64,000 nt of DNA from Peptoclostridium sp965368085 (GCA_965368085.1 CBDULP010000011.1:11379-75378), one strand, 5' to 3'; positions 52,627 through 62,431 are shown, counted from the first letter of the stretch. Notes: generated from the sequence alone by a model not told the origin. Program-made: numbers and translations.

Positions 52627-54255
52627 ATGTTTTTTAGTATAGCATTTGGAATATTAGGAGGCCTGGGGCTGTTCCTATATGGAATGAATCTTATGGGAGC
52701 CGGACTTCAAAAGGCAGCTGGAGACAAGCTTAAAAGGATAATAGAACTTCTTACAAGCAACAGGTTTACAGGAACTCTTGTGGGAATGTTTGTAACTGCT
52801 ATAATACAGAGTTCTTCAGCAACTACAGTCATGGTCGTAGGTTTTGTAAATGCAGGAATAATGAACCTGGGCCAGGCGGTTGGAGTAATAATGGGTGCCA
52901 ACATAGGTACTACTGTCACAGCTCAGCTTGTATCTTTCAAGCTTACGGACATTGCGCCAATAGCTGTGGGATTCGGAATGATAATATATCTTTTTTCATC
53001 AAAGGAAAAGACAAAGCAGTTGGCGGAAATACTTATAGGATTTGGTATACTTTTCATAGGTATGGACTTCATGAAAGATGCCGTAAAGCCTCTTAGGGAA
53101 TTCGAGGGATTTAGGACAGCTCTTGTAAACTTCGGGCATAACCCTGTACTGGGAATACTTATAGGATTTGGACTTACGGTAATGGTTCAAAGTTCAAGTG
53201 CTTCGATGGGTATACTTCTTGCTCTTGCATCGGAAGGGCTAATGCCACTTAGCTCTGCACTCCCTATACTCTACGGAGAAAACATAGGAACATGTGTGAC
53301 TGCGCTGCTTTCAAGCATAGGAGCCAGCAAGAATGCGAAGAGGGCTGCTATAATGCACCTTTGCTTCAATATAATAGGTACGCTTCTTTTCGTTATATTG
53401 CTTACAAAGCCTATAACACATATAGTTATGCAGCTTGACCCTACAAATGTCACAAGACAGATAGCAAATACGCACACGCTTTTCAACATAATAAACGTTG
53501 TAATACAGTTCCCATTTGCTATGTTCCTTGTGAAAATAGCCACTACTCTTGTGCCTGAAAAAGAAGGGGAAGAGAAATTTAAAATCACAAAATATCTTGA
53601 CCCGAGGATAATGGAGACTCCGAGTATAGCACTTGCAAATACGGTAAGAGAATGTCTTCACATGGGAAATGTTGCAAAGAGGTCGCTGGAAAATGCGATA
53701 AATGGATTTTTGAACAGGGATTCTGAAGAGATAAAAGAGACTTTCAAAATAGAAAAAGATGTAAATGAACTTGAAAAGTCTATAATGGATTATCTCATAA
53801 AGCTTTCAAACAAAGAGCTCGGCGAGGGCAACAGGGAGATAGTCGACGGGCTTTTCAATACAATAAATGACATAGAAAGAGTCGGGGACCACGCGGACAA
53901 CCTTGCGGAACTTGCCATTGATGTTCTTGACAAAAACCTTGTATTCTCAAACGAGGCAATAGATGACATAAATGCCATGTACAAAAAGACTATGGAGGCA
54001 TATGAGGGAGCTCTTGAAGCTATGAAAACAGGGGACAAGGATGTGGCTCTAAATGTAATAAGGATAGAAGAACAGGTTGACGTTATGGAGAGATCGTATA
54101 GAATGAACCATATATACAGACTTAACAAGGGCCTTTGCAGCACTGAGTCGGGAATAATATTCCTGGATATGATAAGCAATTTCGAAAGAATTGCAGACCA
54201 TGCTTCGAATATTGCCAGGGCGGTAATAGATTCATTGACTGTAAAGTCAGCATAG
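52627..54255 (+). CDS. Na+/phosphate cotransporter with PhoU-like C-terminus
   Basis: 542 residues from ATG 52627 (CGAGGAGGTTTAAA upstream; an ATG at 52570 is in frame but lies upstream of this site). Eight or nine membrane helices with the two NptA/PhoU-type repeats QSSSATT near residue 64 and QSSSASM near 188, then a cytoplasmic PhoU-like helical domain (about 340-540). Imports phosphate with sodium. PhoP-box repeats upstream suggest phosphate control; pstB-phoU lie 8 kb away. Confidence 0.92.
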   Translation: MFFSIAFGILGGLGLFLYGMNLMGAGLQKAAGDKLKRIIELLTSNRFTGTLVGMFVTAIIQSSSATTVMVVGFVNAGIMNLGQAVGVIMGANIGTTVTAQLVSFKLTDIAPIAVGFGMIIYLFSSKEKTKQLAEILIGFGILFIGMDFMKDAVKPLREFEGFRTALVNFGHNPVLGILIGFGLTVMVQSSSASMGILLALASEGLMPLSSALPILYGENIGTCVTALLSSIGASKNAKRAAIMHLCFNIIGTLLFVILLTKPITHIVMQLDPTNVTRQIANTHTLFNIINVVIQFPFAMFLVKIATTLVPEKEGEEKFKITKYLDPRIMETPSIALANTVRECLHMGNVAKRSLENAINGFLNRDSEEIKETFKIEKDVNELEKSIMDYLIKLSNKELGEGNREIVDGLFNTINDIERVGDHADNLAELAIDVLDKNLVFSNEAIDDINAMYKKTMEAYEGALEAMKTGDKDVALNVIRIEEQVDVMERSYRMNHIYRLNKGLCSTESGIIFLDMISNFERIADHASNIARAVIDSLTVKSA

Positions 54256-54286
54256 AATGGCTAAAAAAACATATTAATGATAAAAT

Positions 54287-54324
54287 AAAAGGGAAATTTC
54301 TCCATTTGGAGAGGTTTCCCTTTT
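54287..54324 (+). terminator. Terminator after the Na/Pi cotransporter
   Basis: AAAAGGGAAA with TTTCCCTTTT as outer arms and TCTCC with GGAGA as inner arms. Confidence 0.85.
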
Positions 54325-54396
54325 GCTATTCTATAAGGCTATTCATATAAAATAAATTCGATGAGAATATATTATCATGAAAAGGTGGAATGAAGC

Positions 54397-55011
54397 ATGG
54401 AAGACAGACTGAAAAGGGATTTTTACATGAAAGATCCTGTTGAGGTTGCAAAAAAACTTTTAGGTAAAATAATTGTCAGAAAGCAAGGCGGCATCACAAT
54501 GTCTGCCAAGATTGTGGAATGTGAAGCATACAGGGGAACCGGAGACAAGGCGGCACATTTTAATGAAAACAAGATTACGGACAGGACAAAAGTGGTATAT
54601 GGAAAAGGCGGGCTTGCATATGTATATCTTATATATGGTATGTACAACTGTTTTAATATTGTAACAGGAAGGGAGGGAGAAGGCGGAGCTGTTCTTGTAA
54701 GGGCACTCGAGCCAATTGACGGGATTGAGCAAATGCTAAAAAACAGGTTCGGGAGTGATGAAAAGAAATATAAAAGCATAAAAGATATTGCAAACGGGCC
54801 GGGAAAGCTGTGCATGGCCATGAACATAGACCTCAGCCTGTACGGTGAAGACCTTTGTACGAGTGAAAGGCTCTATATAAGGCGAGGACAGGACATTAAA
54901 AACGATGATATGGTATCTTCGAAAAGGGTAAATATAGACTATGCCCAGGAGGCGAAAAATTTTCACTTCAGGTTTTACATAAGAGGAAATGAGTTCATAT
55001 CAAAAAAATAG
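54397..55011 (+). CDS. DNA-3-methyladenine glycosylase (AAG/MPG family)
   Basis: 204 residues of the alkyladenine glycosylase fold: VAKKLLGKIIV, IVECEAYRGTGDKAAH (catalytic Glu region near residue 42), YVYLIYGMYNCFNIVT and ANGPGKLCMAM. Removes 3-methyladenine and hypoxanthine from DNA. This is the eukaryote-like MPG type found in Bacillus and Clostridia (YxlJ), not AlkA. ATG 54397 with AAAGGTGGAATG upstream. pgi follows after 26 bases. Confidence 0.92.
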   Translation: MEDRLKRDFYMKDPVEVAKKLLGKIIVRKQGGITMSAKIVECEAYRGTGDKAAHFNENKITDRTKVVYGKGGLAYVYLIYGMYNCFNIVTGREGEGGAVLVRALEPIDGIEQMLKNRFGSDEKKYKSIKDIANGPGKLCMAMNIDLSLYGEDLCTSERLYIRRGQDIKNDDMVSSKRVNIDYAQEAKNFHFRFYIRGNEFISKK

Positions 55012-55037
55012 ACGCGTTTTGAAAGGGGACACAGATT

Positions 55038-56351
55038 ATGGGGAGCATTAAATTAGAATGTTTGGGAGTGGAGAATTTTATAGGGGAGCATGAACTGGGT
55101 TCGATGCAGCCGCTTGTGGACTCTGTTCATGATATCATACATAAAAAAACTGGTCCGGGGTCAGAGTTTTTAGGGTGGCTTGACATTCCAAATGGATACA
55201 AAATAGAAGAAATTGAAAGGATACGAAAAATAGCTTCGAATATACGAAAAAACAGCGAAGTATTCGTTGTAATAGGAATAGGAGGGTCATATCTTGGGGC
55301 AAAGGCGGCCATAGAGATGATGAGCCATTCTTTTGCAAACATAATTGACAGGGATAGAAGGGGCGGCCCAATAGTGCTTTTTGCAGGACAAAACATAAGC
55401 TCCTCATATATGAACGATCTTGTAGAAGTTCTTGAGGGCAGGGAATTTTCTGTAAATGTCATATCGAAATCAGGAACTACTACAGAGCCTGCAATAGCGT
55501 TTAGAATACTAAAGGGCATGCTTGAAAAAAAATACGGAATGGAAGGCGCCAGGGAGCGAATAGTTGTCACCACTGATGGAAAAAAAGGGGCGCTTAGAAA
55601 GCTTTCGAGTGAAAAAGGATACGAGACATTTACAATACCGGATGATGTCGGGGGCAGGTATTCTGTTCTCACTCCGGTGGGGCTTTTGCCAATGTGCGTG
55701 GCAGGCATAGACATAGAAAAGGTGCTTCAGGGTGCAGGTGATGCGCTTGAAGACCTAAAAGAAAAAGATGTCCACAAAAACGAGGCGTACAAATATGCAG
55801 CCCTTAGAAATATACTCTACAGAAAAGGCATTGCCATAGAGATGCTTGTAAGTTACGAGCCTGCGCTTCACTATTTTGCAGAGTGGTGGAAACAGCTTTT
55901 CGGTGAGAGCGAAGGAAAGGATTCCAAGGGGCTTTACCCAGCTTCGGCAGACTTGTCAACGGATTTGCATTCACTGGGGCAGTATATACAAGACGGAAGG
56001 AGAATACTTTCTGAAACTGTTATAAGGGTCGAACGGCCAAGGTATAAAATGGAGATACCTGCCACAAGTGACGATGTTGACGGCCTCGGATATATAGAGG
56101 GCAAGGATATGGATTTTGTAAACCAAAAGGCGCTTGAGGGCACTATGCTTGCGCATATCGACGGAGGAGTGCCAAACATACAAATTGAGATACCGGCAAT
56201 TGACGAGCATACATTTGGATACATGGTGTATTTCTTTGAAAAAGCCTGCGCTGCGAGCGGCTATATGCTGGGTGTAAATCCTTTTGACCAGCCTGGTGTC
56301 GAAGCGTACAAAAAAAGCATGTTCAAGCTTCTTGGAAAGCCTGGATATTAA
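55038..56351 (+). CDS. pgi: Glucose-6-phosphate isomerase
   Basis: 437 residues, the short bacterial form. Signatures: VIGIGGSYLGAKA near residue 75, VISKSGTTTEPAIAF near 145, the catalytic region GVNPFDQPGVEAYKK near 413 and DLSTDLHSLGQY near 300. Interconverts glucose-6-phosphate and fructose-6-phosphate. Starts at ATG 55038 with GAAAGGGGAC upstream. Probably co-transcribed with the glycosylase gene. A weak hairpin follows but lacks a T run. Confidence 0.96.
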   Translation: MGSIKLECLGVENFIGEHELGSMQPLVDSVHDIIHKKTGPGSEFLGWLDIPNGYKIEEIERIRKIASNIRKNSEVFVVIGIGGSYLGAKAAIEMMSHSFANIIDRDRRGGPIVLFAGQNISSSYMNDLVEVLEGREFSVNVISKSGTTTEPAIAFRILKGMLEKKYGMEGARERIVVTTDGKKGALRKLSSEKGYETFTIPDDVGGRYSVLTPVGLLPMCVAGIDIEKVLQGAGDALEDLKEKDVHKNEAYKYAALRNILYRKGIAIEMLVSYEPALHYFAEWWKQLFGESEGKDSKGLYPASADLSTDLHSLGQYIQDGRRILSETVIRVERPRYKMEIPATSDDVDGLGYIEGKDMDFVNQKALEGTMLAHIDGGVPNIQIEIPAIDEHTFGYMVYFFEKACAASGYMLGVNPFDQPGVEAYKKSMFKLLGKPGY

Positions 56352-56511
56352 AAAGCAGCCAGCCACTGAATAGGAATATTTGGGTTGCTGGATTTAAGGT
56401 GCCTAAAGCGACATTATTTGTTATAAATGAAAAGTATTTGGGTATTTATCAAATGGATATTATATTTTATTCATGCATATGCAATACGCACAAATACAGG
56501 GGGGATACATT

Positions 56512-56952
56512 ATGCAAATAAAAAAAATACTAGTCCCAATAGACGGATCGGAAGCTAACAAAAAGGCAATAGAGATGGCAGGTCAAATAGCAAAGGATCA
56601 GAATGCGGGCATACTGCTTCTCCATATAATAGAGCTCAACATGCCGAGTGCGCTTCAGGTGGAATATTCGTACGTTCAGTATTCGTATACTGATGATGAA
56701 CTTAAGAGTCTAAAGGACATATCTCAAAAAATACTTGAAACTGCAAAGAATACGCTGCCGGGAGTTGAAGTTTCAACAATGAGTGTTGTGGGATATCCGG
56801 TGGATGAAATACTCAGGGTTTCGGAAGAAGAGGATGTGGATATGATAGTTATGGCCACGAGGGGGATGACGGGAATTAAAAAATACCTCATGGGATCTGT
56901 AACGAATAATGTGGTTCACCATTCCAAAAAACCTGTGCTCGTAATTCCATAG
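56512..56952 (+). CDS. Universal stress protein UspA family
   Basis: 146 residues from ATG 56512 (AGGGGGGATAC upstream; an ATG at 56473 is in frame but atypical). The USP fold shows KKILVPIDGSEANKKA at the start and the ATP-binding GxxG(9x)GS pattern as ATRGMTGIKKYLMGSVTNNVVHH near 117-138. Probably binds ATP; exact role unknown. Monocistronic, bounded by a terminator. Confidence 0.93.
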   Translation: MQIKKILVPIDGSEANKKAIEMAGQIAKDQNAGILLLHIIELNMPSALQVEYSYVQYSYTDDELKSLKDISQKILETAKNTLPGVEVSTMSVVGYPVDEILRVSEEEDVDMIVMATRGMTGIKKYLMGSVTNNVVHHSKKPVLVIP

Positions 56953-56971
56953 AATGACATGCAAAAATATT

Positions 56972-56994
56972 AAGGCGGCCGATTGCCGCCTTTT
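56972..56994 (+). terminator. Terminator after the universal stress gene
   Basis: AAGGCGGC, 5-base loop, GCCGCCTTTT. Confidence 0.88.
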
Positions 56995-57041
56995 GCTGTG
57001 CCTAAATATCTATACTACGTAAAAATAATGCCCGCGGCGAA

Positions 57042-57070
57042 TTGACAAAAAAACATATATAAAATATCAT
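57042..57070 (+). promoter_or_regulatory. Promoter of the NusG-II/Gx transporter pair
   Basis: TTGACA (57042-57047), 17-base spacer, TATCAT (57065-57070). Confidence 0.7.
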
Positions 57071-57102
57071 CATAGTATAGAATGAATTTAGGAGTTGGCA
57101 AT

Positions 57103-57477
57103 TTGAAAAAAATGGATTTCGTAATAGCTATTGCAGTCATGATAATGGCTATTGCAGGAATGGCGGCAATGAAGTCGAGCGGACAAAATAACGGCCAAAA
57201 ACATGTCGAAATATGGTCAGATGGACAGCTATACAAGAAAATTGATATAAATGAAGGGTATAGTGAAAAAATAAAAGTTGAACATGAAAATGGATACAAT
57301 ATTGTATATATTCATGACGGTGGAGCACAGGTCATAGAGGCAGATTGCAATGATAAAGTATGTGTCGATATGGGACTTATAGAAAATGACGGAGAAATAA
57401 TAGCTTGTCTTCCACACAAGATGTACGTGAAAATAGTAAGCAATACAGAAAATGAAGTAGATGCCATTTCGCAGTAG
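57103..57477 (+). CDS. NusG domain II-containing membrane protein
   Basis: About 124 residues from TTG 57103 (AGGAG eight bases upstream); an ATG at 57112 or 57082 is also in frame. One N-terminal membrane helix (about 5-25), then a small beta domain of the NusG_II type with YNIVYIHDGGAQVIEADCNDKVC and GEIIACLPHKMYVKI. Two Cys residues in DCNDKVC and one in ACLP are typical. Usually paired with the Gx transporter that follows and with heptaprenyl diphosphate or flavin-related genes; role unknown. Confidence 0.85.
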   Translation: MKKMDFVIAIAVMIMAIAGMAAMKSSGQNNGQKHVEIWSDGQLYKKIDINEGYSEKIKVEHENGYNIVYIHDGGAQVIEADCNDKVCVDMGLIENDGEIIACLPHKMYVKIVSNTENEVDAISQ

Positions 57478-57488
57478 GAGATGATGTT

Positions 57489-57998
57489 ATGGAAAAATCC
57501 ATTAATGTGCGAAAACTTGTATTTTTGGCACTTATGGTATCGCAGTCCCTTGTACTGTATGTAATTGAAAGCTTCATGCCCCTTCCTTTTATTGCCCCCG
57601 GGGCAAAAATCGGGCTTTCGAACATAGTCAATCTGACAGCGCTGTTGACGTTCGGTCTCAGGGATGCATTTGCAATAATGTTTTTGAGGGTTATGATATC
57701 TTCGCTTTTTTGGGGAGGAATGTCGATATTTTTATACAGTATTGCAGGAGGGATGCTGAGCATAATTGCAATGTGGGTTGTAATTAAAATATTTGGTGAA
57801 AAAGTAGGGACAACGGGTATAAGTATAACCGGGGCTGTGGCACATAATATAGGCCAGCTTTCTATAGCTGCAATGGTTATTGAGAACATAAAGATATTTT
57901 ATTACCTGCCGGTACTTATGGGTGTGGCGATTCCAACCGGAATTTTTGTAGGTGTATGCACAGGATTTGTGGAAAAATATGTTAAAAAATTGATATGA
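57489..57998 (+). CDS. Gx transporter family / heptaprenyl diphosphate synthase component I-like
   Basis: 169 residues with about five hydrophobic segments. FMPLPFIAPGAKIGLSNIVNLTALL near residues 28-52 is the conserved block of the Hpre_diP_synt_I family, whose members resemble ECF-type membrane S components rather than soluble synthases. Starts 11 bases after the NusG-II gene, the usual pair. Substrate not known. Confidence 0.86.
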   Translation: MEKSINVRKLVFLALMVSQSLVLYVIESFMPLPFIAPGAKIGLSNIVNLTALLTFGLRDAFAIMFLRVMISSLFWGGMSIFLYSIAGGMLSIIAMWVVIKIFGEKVGTTGISITGAVAHNIGQLSIAAMVIENIKIFYYLPVLMGVAIPTGIFVGVCTGFVEKYVKKLI

Positions 57999-58016
57999 CA
58001 TTCGAACTGTTATATA

Positions 58017-58046
58017 TTGACAAAAATACAGATGATTTGATATCAT
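58017..58046 (+). promoter_or_regulatory. Promoter of the Spo0E-like gene
   Basis: TTGACA (58017-58022), 18-base spacer, TATCAT (58041-58046). Confidence 0.6.
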
Positions 58047-58089
58047 AGTATGTGATGTTGCATGTATATGCAGTTTTAATTCTGGTGAA

Positions 58090-58272
58090 ATGGTGATGGA
58101 TATGGAAAATGAAGATTTGAGAGAAATAAAGGAAGAAATAGAAAATCTCAGGGAAGACATAAACAGATACATACAGTATCCTGATATTTTTAAGGACGAG
58201 ATCCAAAAAGCAAGCAAAAAGATCGACAGTCTTATAAACGACTACATAAGGTTCAGCAGTTCTTCAAAATAA
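58090..58272 (+). CDS. Spo0E-like aspartyl-phosphate phosphatase
   Basis: 60 residues (56 if the ATG at 58102 is used). Two helices: IENLREDINRYI and, after a short turn, EIQKASKKIDSLINDYIRF. The SxxxD signature (SKKID) and LR spacing match the Spo0E family, small proteins that remove phosphate from Spo0A in Bacillus. This hints at a Spo0A-type pathway, and so possible sporulation, in the organism. Short, but supported by promoter and terminator on either side. Confidence 0.72.
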   Translation: MVMDMENEDLREIKEEIENLREDINRYIQYPDIFKDEIQKASKKIDSLINDYIRFSSSSK

Positions 58273-58292
58273 CCAAATTGTGTATATGGAGA

Positions 58293-58335
58293 TGCCGTAA
58301 TGTTAAGCTATGTTTAATGTTGCGGTATTTTTGTT
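58293..58335 (+). terminator. Terminator after the Spo0E-like gene
   Basis: A 15-bp stem with several G-U pairs (ATGCCGTAATGTTAA with TTAATGTTGCGGTAT) and a 7-base loop, then TTTTTGTTTT. Confidence 0.75.
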
Positions 58336-58404
58336 TTAAAATACAAAAAAAAGTCGAAAGAAACCGATTAAGTAAAATAATATATGAATATTCAAACAAT
58401 TCGC

Positions 58405-58432
58405 TTGATATAATTATAAAATATTATATAAT
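58405..58432 (+). promoter_or_regulatory. Promoter of the chemotaxis receptor gene
   Basis: TTGATA (58405-58410), 16-base spacer, TATAAT (58427-58432). An earlier CCGATTAA near 58363 weakly recalls the flagellar sigma-D -10 but has no properly spaced -35. Confidence 0.55.
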
Positions 58433-58466
58433 TATATAAATCGAATAAAGACGGGAGGAAAAGATA

Positions 58467-60470
58467 TTGACATTATTTTCAGGAGTAAAGACAAAAATTT
58501 CCGTGATAATGATTGCAGCTATCATAATACCGGTTATAGCACTTGGATTTTTATCGTACAACAAGACAAACAGGACTTTGGAGGAAAAGCTAGCGCAGAG
58601 TTCAAATGGAATGCTTAGCCAGATAAACGGGTCTATAGGGGAGTTTTTAAATGGATTTGAAAGCAGTATAGATGCGGTTTCGCAAAACAAATCCATTGGA
58701 GAGCTTGCCAAAAGCAGCCAGCTTGAAATTCCACAGGTCCAGGAATATGCGGCCGATACGCTTTTAAAAATTGCGCAGGCCGATGAAAACATACTTTCAG
58801 CTTATTTGGGGACTGCTGACAAGAGGATGTACATATATCCGGAGAGTAACCTGCCAGAAGGGTACGATCCCACGTCAAGACCGTGGTACAGCCTTGCAGT
58901 TGAAAATGCGGGGAAGGCTGTCTGGACAAATCCCTATGAGGATGCAAATGCAGGCGGCATGGTTTTGACTGTATGTAAAACTGTTGAAGATGGCGGTGTT
59001 TTAGGGGTTGTAGCGTATGACATAAGCCTTGTTGACTTTTCGAAAGAGTTCAAGGACATAAAGGTTGGAAATACAGGATATGTATTTATTGTCGATGAAA
59101 ACGGAATAATAATATCACATCCTGATGGGGCGTTAGTTGGAAAGAATATATCAGAATCTAACAAGCTGCTTTGGGATGCTGTGACAAAAGAAAAAAGCGG
59201 TTTTAAAGAGTATGGAAGCGGAACGGATAAAAAATCGGTAGCATATCAGACTAATAACTCAACTCGATTTAAAATTGGAATAGTGTTTTCGGGAGATGAA
59301 ATGGCTGCGGATGTAAATCCTATAAGGACATTCACACTCATGCTTGTGGCAATGGCTGTAATACTTGCAGTAATAATATCGATTATGATATCTGGATGGA
59401 TAACAAAGAATCTTAAAAAGCTTGATGATGCTTTTGAAAAGGCTTCGCAGGGAGATCTTTCGGCAAATGTGGATATACAGACTAATGATGAATTTGAAAA
59501 GATAGGTTCAAATTTCAACAAGATGATTCAAAACCTAGTTTATCTCATAAAAAACATAAAAGAATCATCTGAAACTGTAACAACAACCTCGCAGTCGCTC
59601 AGCACAATGGCAATGCAGACGAACAAGACCACAGAAGAGGTGGCAAAGGCGATATCTGAAATTGCCGAAGTTACAAACGAGCAGGCAAGGGAGACAGAGG
59701 TAGGAGTCAGCAGGGCCGATGAAATGGGAAAAAGCGTTCAATCTGTCTCGACATCTATAGAAGACATGGTTGTGATGTTTAAAAAATCTAACGATCTCAA
59801 TGAAAAAGGTATAAACACCGTGAAAAACCTCGCCCAAGCGACACAGGAGACCTTGAAGGCTGAGGCAAGCGTCAATACCATAATAAACGAGGTGGAAAAG
59901 AGTTCTCAGGAGATAGGGATCATAATACAGACTATAAATCAGATTGCAGAACAGACCAACCTGCTTGCGCTGAATGCATCAATCGAGGCTGCAAGGGCAG
60001 GAGAGGCCGGAAGAGGATTTTCAGTTGTTGCGGACGAGATAAGAAAGCTTGCGGAGGAGACTGCCCAGTCTACTGGACAGATAAAGAGTATAGTTGACGA
60101 CATACAGGGAAAATCAAAAGATGCGGTTTATGGAATGAAAGAGGCCTCGAATAAGGTTGAGCAGCAGGTGGTATCCGTGGAAGAAACGGAAGATATATTC
60201 AATGAAATATCAACTACTATTCACGGACTGCTGTCCAATGTCGAGGAGATAGAAAGCTTAAACTCAGATATGGTAGTCAGAAAAAATGAAATTATAGATG
60301 CGATGCAAAACATATCTGCAACTGCGGAAGAAAACTCTGCGGGTACAGAAGAAGTTTCGGCATCTACTGAACAAATACTCGCTACAATGGAAGAGTTCAG
60401 CAGCCTTTCAGGAAATCTAAAGGCGTTGGCTCACAGTCTTCAGGGCGAAGTGGACAAATTTAAATACTAA
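58467..60470 (+). CDS. Methyl-accepting chemotaxis protein with Cache sensor
   Basis: 667 residues, TTG start at 58467 with GGGAGGAAAA upstream. Membrane helix about 8-30, extracellular double-Cache domain about 35-275 (SRPWYSLAVENAGKAVWTNPY and GYVFIVDENGIIISHP are Cache hallmarks), second helix about 283-305, HAMP about 305-360 and signalling domain about 380-660 with the invariant hairpin INQIAEQTNLLALNASIEAA and EAGRGFSVVADEIRKLA. Cache domains often bind amino acids or carboxylates. Indicates chemotaxis or pilus-based motility control; no che genes in the window. Confidence 0.95.
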   Translation: MTLFSGVKTKISVIMIAAIIIPVIALGFLSYNKTNRTLEEKLAQSSNGMLSQINGSIGEFLNGFESSIDAVSQNKSIGELAKSSQLEIPQVQEYAADTLLKIAQADENILSAYLGTADKRMYIYPESNLPEGYDPTSRPWYSLAVENAGKAVWTNPYEDANAGGMVLTVCKTVEDGGVLGVVAYDISLVDFSKEFKDIKVGNTGYVFIVDENGIIISHPDGALVGKNISESNKLLWDAVTKEKSGFKEYGSGTDKKSVAYQTNNSTRFKIGIVFSGDEMAADVNPIRTFTLMLVAMAVILAVIISIMISGWITKNLKKLDDAFEKASQGDLSANVDIQTNDEFEKIGSNFNKMIQNLVYLIKNIKESSETVTTTSQSLSTMAMQTNKTTEEVAKAISEIAEVTNEQARETEVGVSRADEMGKSVQSVSTSIEDMVVMFKKSNDLNEKGINTVKNLAQATQETLKAEASVNTIINEVEKSSQEIGIIIQTINQIAEQTNLLALNASIEAARAGEAGRGFSVVADEIRKLAEETAQSTGQIKSIVDDIQGKSKDAVYGMKEASNKVEQQVVSVEETEDIFNEISTTIHGLLSNVEEIESLNSDMVVRKNEIIDAMQNISATAEENSAGTEEVSASTEQILATMEEFSSLSGNLKALAHSLQGEVDKFKY

Positions 60471-60474
60471 ATGG

Positions 60475-60515
60475 AAAAGCGGTTTTAGGGATAATGTCTT
60501 TAAAACCGCTTTTTT
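60475..60515 (+). terminator. Terminator after the chemotaxis receptor
   Basis: AAAAGCGGTTTTA, 13-base loop, TAAAACCGCTTTTTT. Confidence 0.9.
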
Positions 60516-60637
60516 GCGGTATAATATTGACGTTAAAGTAAATGTTCCCGGCTATGCGCTAATATAAAGTTAGTATTTATCAAAGTTTTGATGTTTATAA
60601 TGTTATACATAAAATATACTAAAGGGGGAAAATACTT

Positions 60638-62431
60638 ATGGAAAGAGAAAAAATAGAGCAAATATACAAATGGGACATTGAAAGTTTTTATGATAGTGAA
60701 GAAAAATTTGAAGAGCAGTTCAAAGGGCTTGATGAAAAGATAGAGAAAATGGAAGATTTCAAGGGGTCTCTTGCAAAGGGGGCAGATGAGCTTTTTGAAT
60801 GCCTGTCAATGTACGAGGAGATACTCAGGACTTCTGAAAACCTATACGTGTATGCTCACATGAAAAAAGATGAAGATAACAGAAACAGCAAATACCAGGC
60901 GCTTTCAGGAAAGGCGGAAATGCTTTCAACAAGGATTTCAACGGCTACCTCGTTCATGGTTCCAGAGATAATTTCAATGGATGAAAAGCTTCTTGCCGAG
61001 TTCGTGGAAGACGAAAGGCTTATATACTATAAAAGATATATCGATGAAATAATAAGGAAGAAGCCTTATGTGCTTTCACAAAGCGAGGAGAGGATACTTG
61101 CGCTTTCGGGAGACATGTCCTCGGCCGCTGAAAATGCATTTGAGATGCTTTCTTTTGCAGATATGAAATTTCCGCATATAAAGGATGACAGCGGGAAAGA
61201 GACCAGGATAACTCATGCGAATTTCATGACATTCATGAAAAGCAAAAGCAGGGATACTAGAAAAGAGGCATTTGAAAAGCTTTATTCTACATATGAAGGA
61301 TATAAGAATACAATCGGGGCCACACTTTCGGGGGCTGTGAAAAGGGAGATATTCTATTCAAGGGCGAGAGGTCATGAGTCTGCAATAAAAGGGTCGCTGT
61401 TTGAAGACAATATAAGCGTGGATGTATATGAAAATCTTATAGATGCTGTTTCTGAAAAGCTTGAGCCTATGTACAAATATGTACAGCTTAAAAAAGACTT
61501 CCTGGGAGTCGATAAGCTCCACATGTACGACATATACGCGCCTCTTGTAGATGATGTGGACATGAAAATCCCATATGAAAAGGCCAAGGAGATAATACTT
61601 GAGGCTCTAAAACCGCTAGGTGAGGAGTATAGGGGCATAATAAAAAAGGCGTTTGACGAAAGATGGATAGACGTATATGAAAACGACGGCAAAAAAGGCG
61701 GAGCATACTCATGGGGCAGCTATGATTCGAAGCCATATATACTTATGAATTACAAGGAAGACCTGAACTCAATGTTCACGCTTGTGCATGAGCTTGGACA
61801 CTCTGTGCACAGCTATTATTCAAGAAGCTCACAGCCGTATATAGATGCGCACTATAAGATATTTGTGGCCGAGGTGGCTTCAACTTTGAATGAGCTTTTG
61901 CTTATGCAGTACATGCTTGAAAACGCCAAGAACAAATCTGAAAAGCTGTATATACTCAACTATCATCTGGAGCAGTTCAGAACAACTGTATACAGGCAGA
62001 CAATGTTTGCGGAATTCGAAAAGACAATACATGAAAGGTCAGAAAGCGGGCAAGCTCTTACAGGAGAGGACTTTTCACAGATATACTATGACCTCAATAA
62101 GAAATACTATGGGGAGGGCATGGAAATAGACAGCCAGATAGCCATTGAATGGGCGAGGGTTCCTCATTTTTACTCCAATTTCTATGTCTACAAATATGCC
62201 ACTGGATTTTCAGCAGCTGCGGCGCTTAGCTTTTTGATAATGAACGATGGTGAAAGCGCCCAGAAAAAATATATAGAATTCTTAAAGAGCGGCGGATCGA
62301 AATATCCTCTTGATCAGCTGAGGGATGCAGGCGTTGACATGGAGGACAAGTCTTCGGTTCTCAAAGCGCTTGAACTGTTTGAAAAGGCAGTGGAGAAACT
62401 CTCGCTTGAAGACGACTTTACAAAAATATAA
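60638..62431 (+). CDS. pepF: Oligoendopeptidase F
   Basis: 597 residues, the standard M3B length. Zinc motif HELGH at about 384-388 (LVHELGHSVHSYY) with the downstream Glu in FVAEVASTLNE near 412. The helical N-terminal part (about 1-190) precedes the catalytic domain. Cytosolic peptidase cutting peptides of about 7-17 residues, consistent with peptide use. ATG follows AAGGGGGAAAA. Confidence 0.96.
   Translation: MEREKIEQIYKWDIESFYDSEEKFEEQFKGLDEKIEKMEDFKGSLAKGADELFECLSMYEEILRTSENLYVYAHMKKDEDNRNSKYQALSGKAEMLSTRISTATSFMVPEIISMDEKLLAEFVEDERLIYYKRYIDEIIRKKPYVLSQSEERILALSGDMSSAAENAFEMLSFADMKFPHIKDDSGKETRITHANFMTFMKSKSRDTRKEAFEKLYSTYEGYKNTIGATLSGAVKREIFYSRARGHESAIKGSLFEDNISVDVYENLIDAVSEKLEPMYKYVQLKKDFLGVDKLHMYDIYAPLVDDVDMKIPYEKAKEIILEALKPLGEEYRGIIKKAFDERWIDVYENDGKKGGAYSWGSYDSKPYILMNYKEDLNSMFTLVHELGHSVHSYYSRSSQPYIDAHYKIFVAEVASTLNELLLMQYMLENAKNKSEKLYILNYHLEQFRTTVYRQTMFAEFEKTIHERSESGQALTGEDFSQIYYDLNKKYYGEGMEIDSQIAIEWARVPHFYSNFYVYKYATGFSAAAALSFLIMNDGESAQKKYIEFLKSGGSKYPLDQLRDAGVDMEDKSSVLKALELFEKAVEKLSLEDDFTKI

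Noticed and set aside
56352..56400. Terminator after pgi
   Set aside because: CAGCCAGCC and GGTTGCTGG can pair over a long loop, but no T run follows.
58334..58372. Sigma-D promoter before the chemotaxis receptor
   Set aside because: CCGATTAA resembles the -10 but no TAAA lies at the right distance; a sigma-A type promoter fits better.
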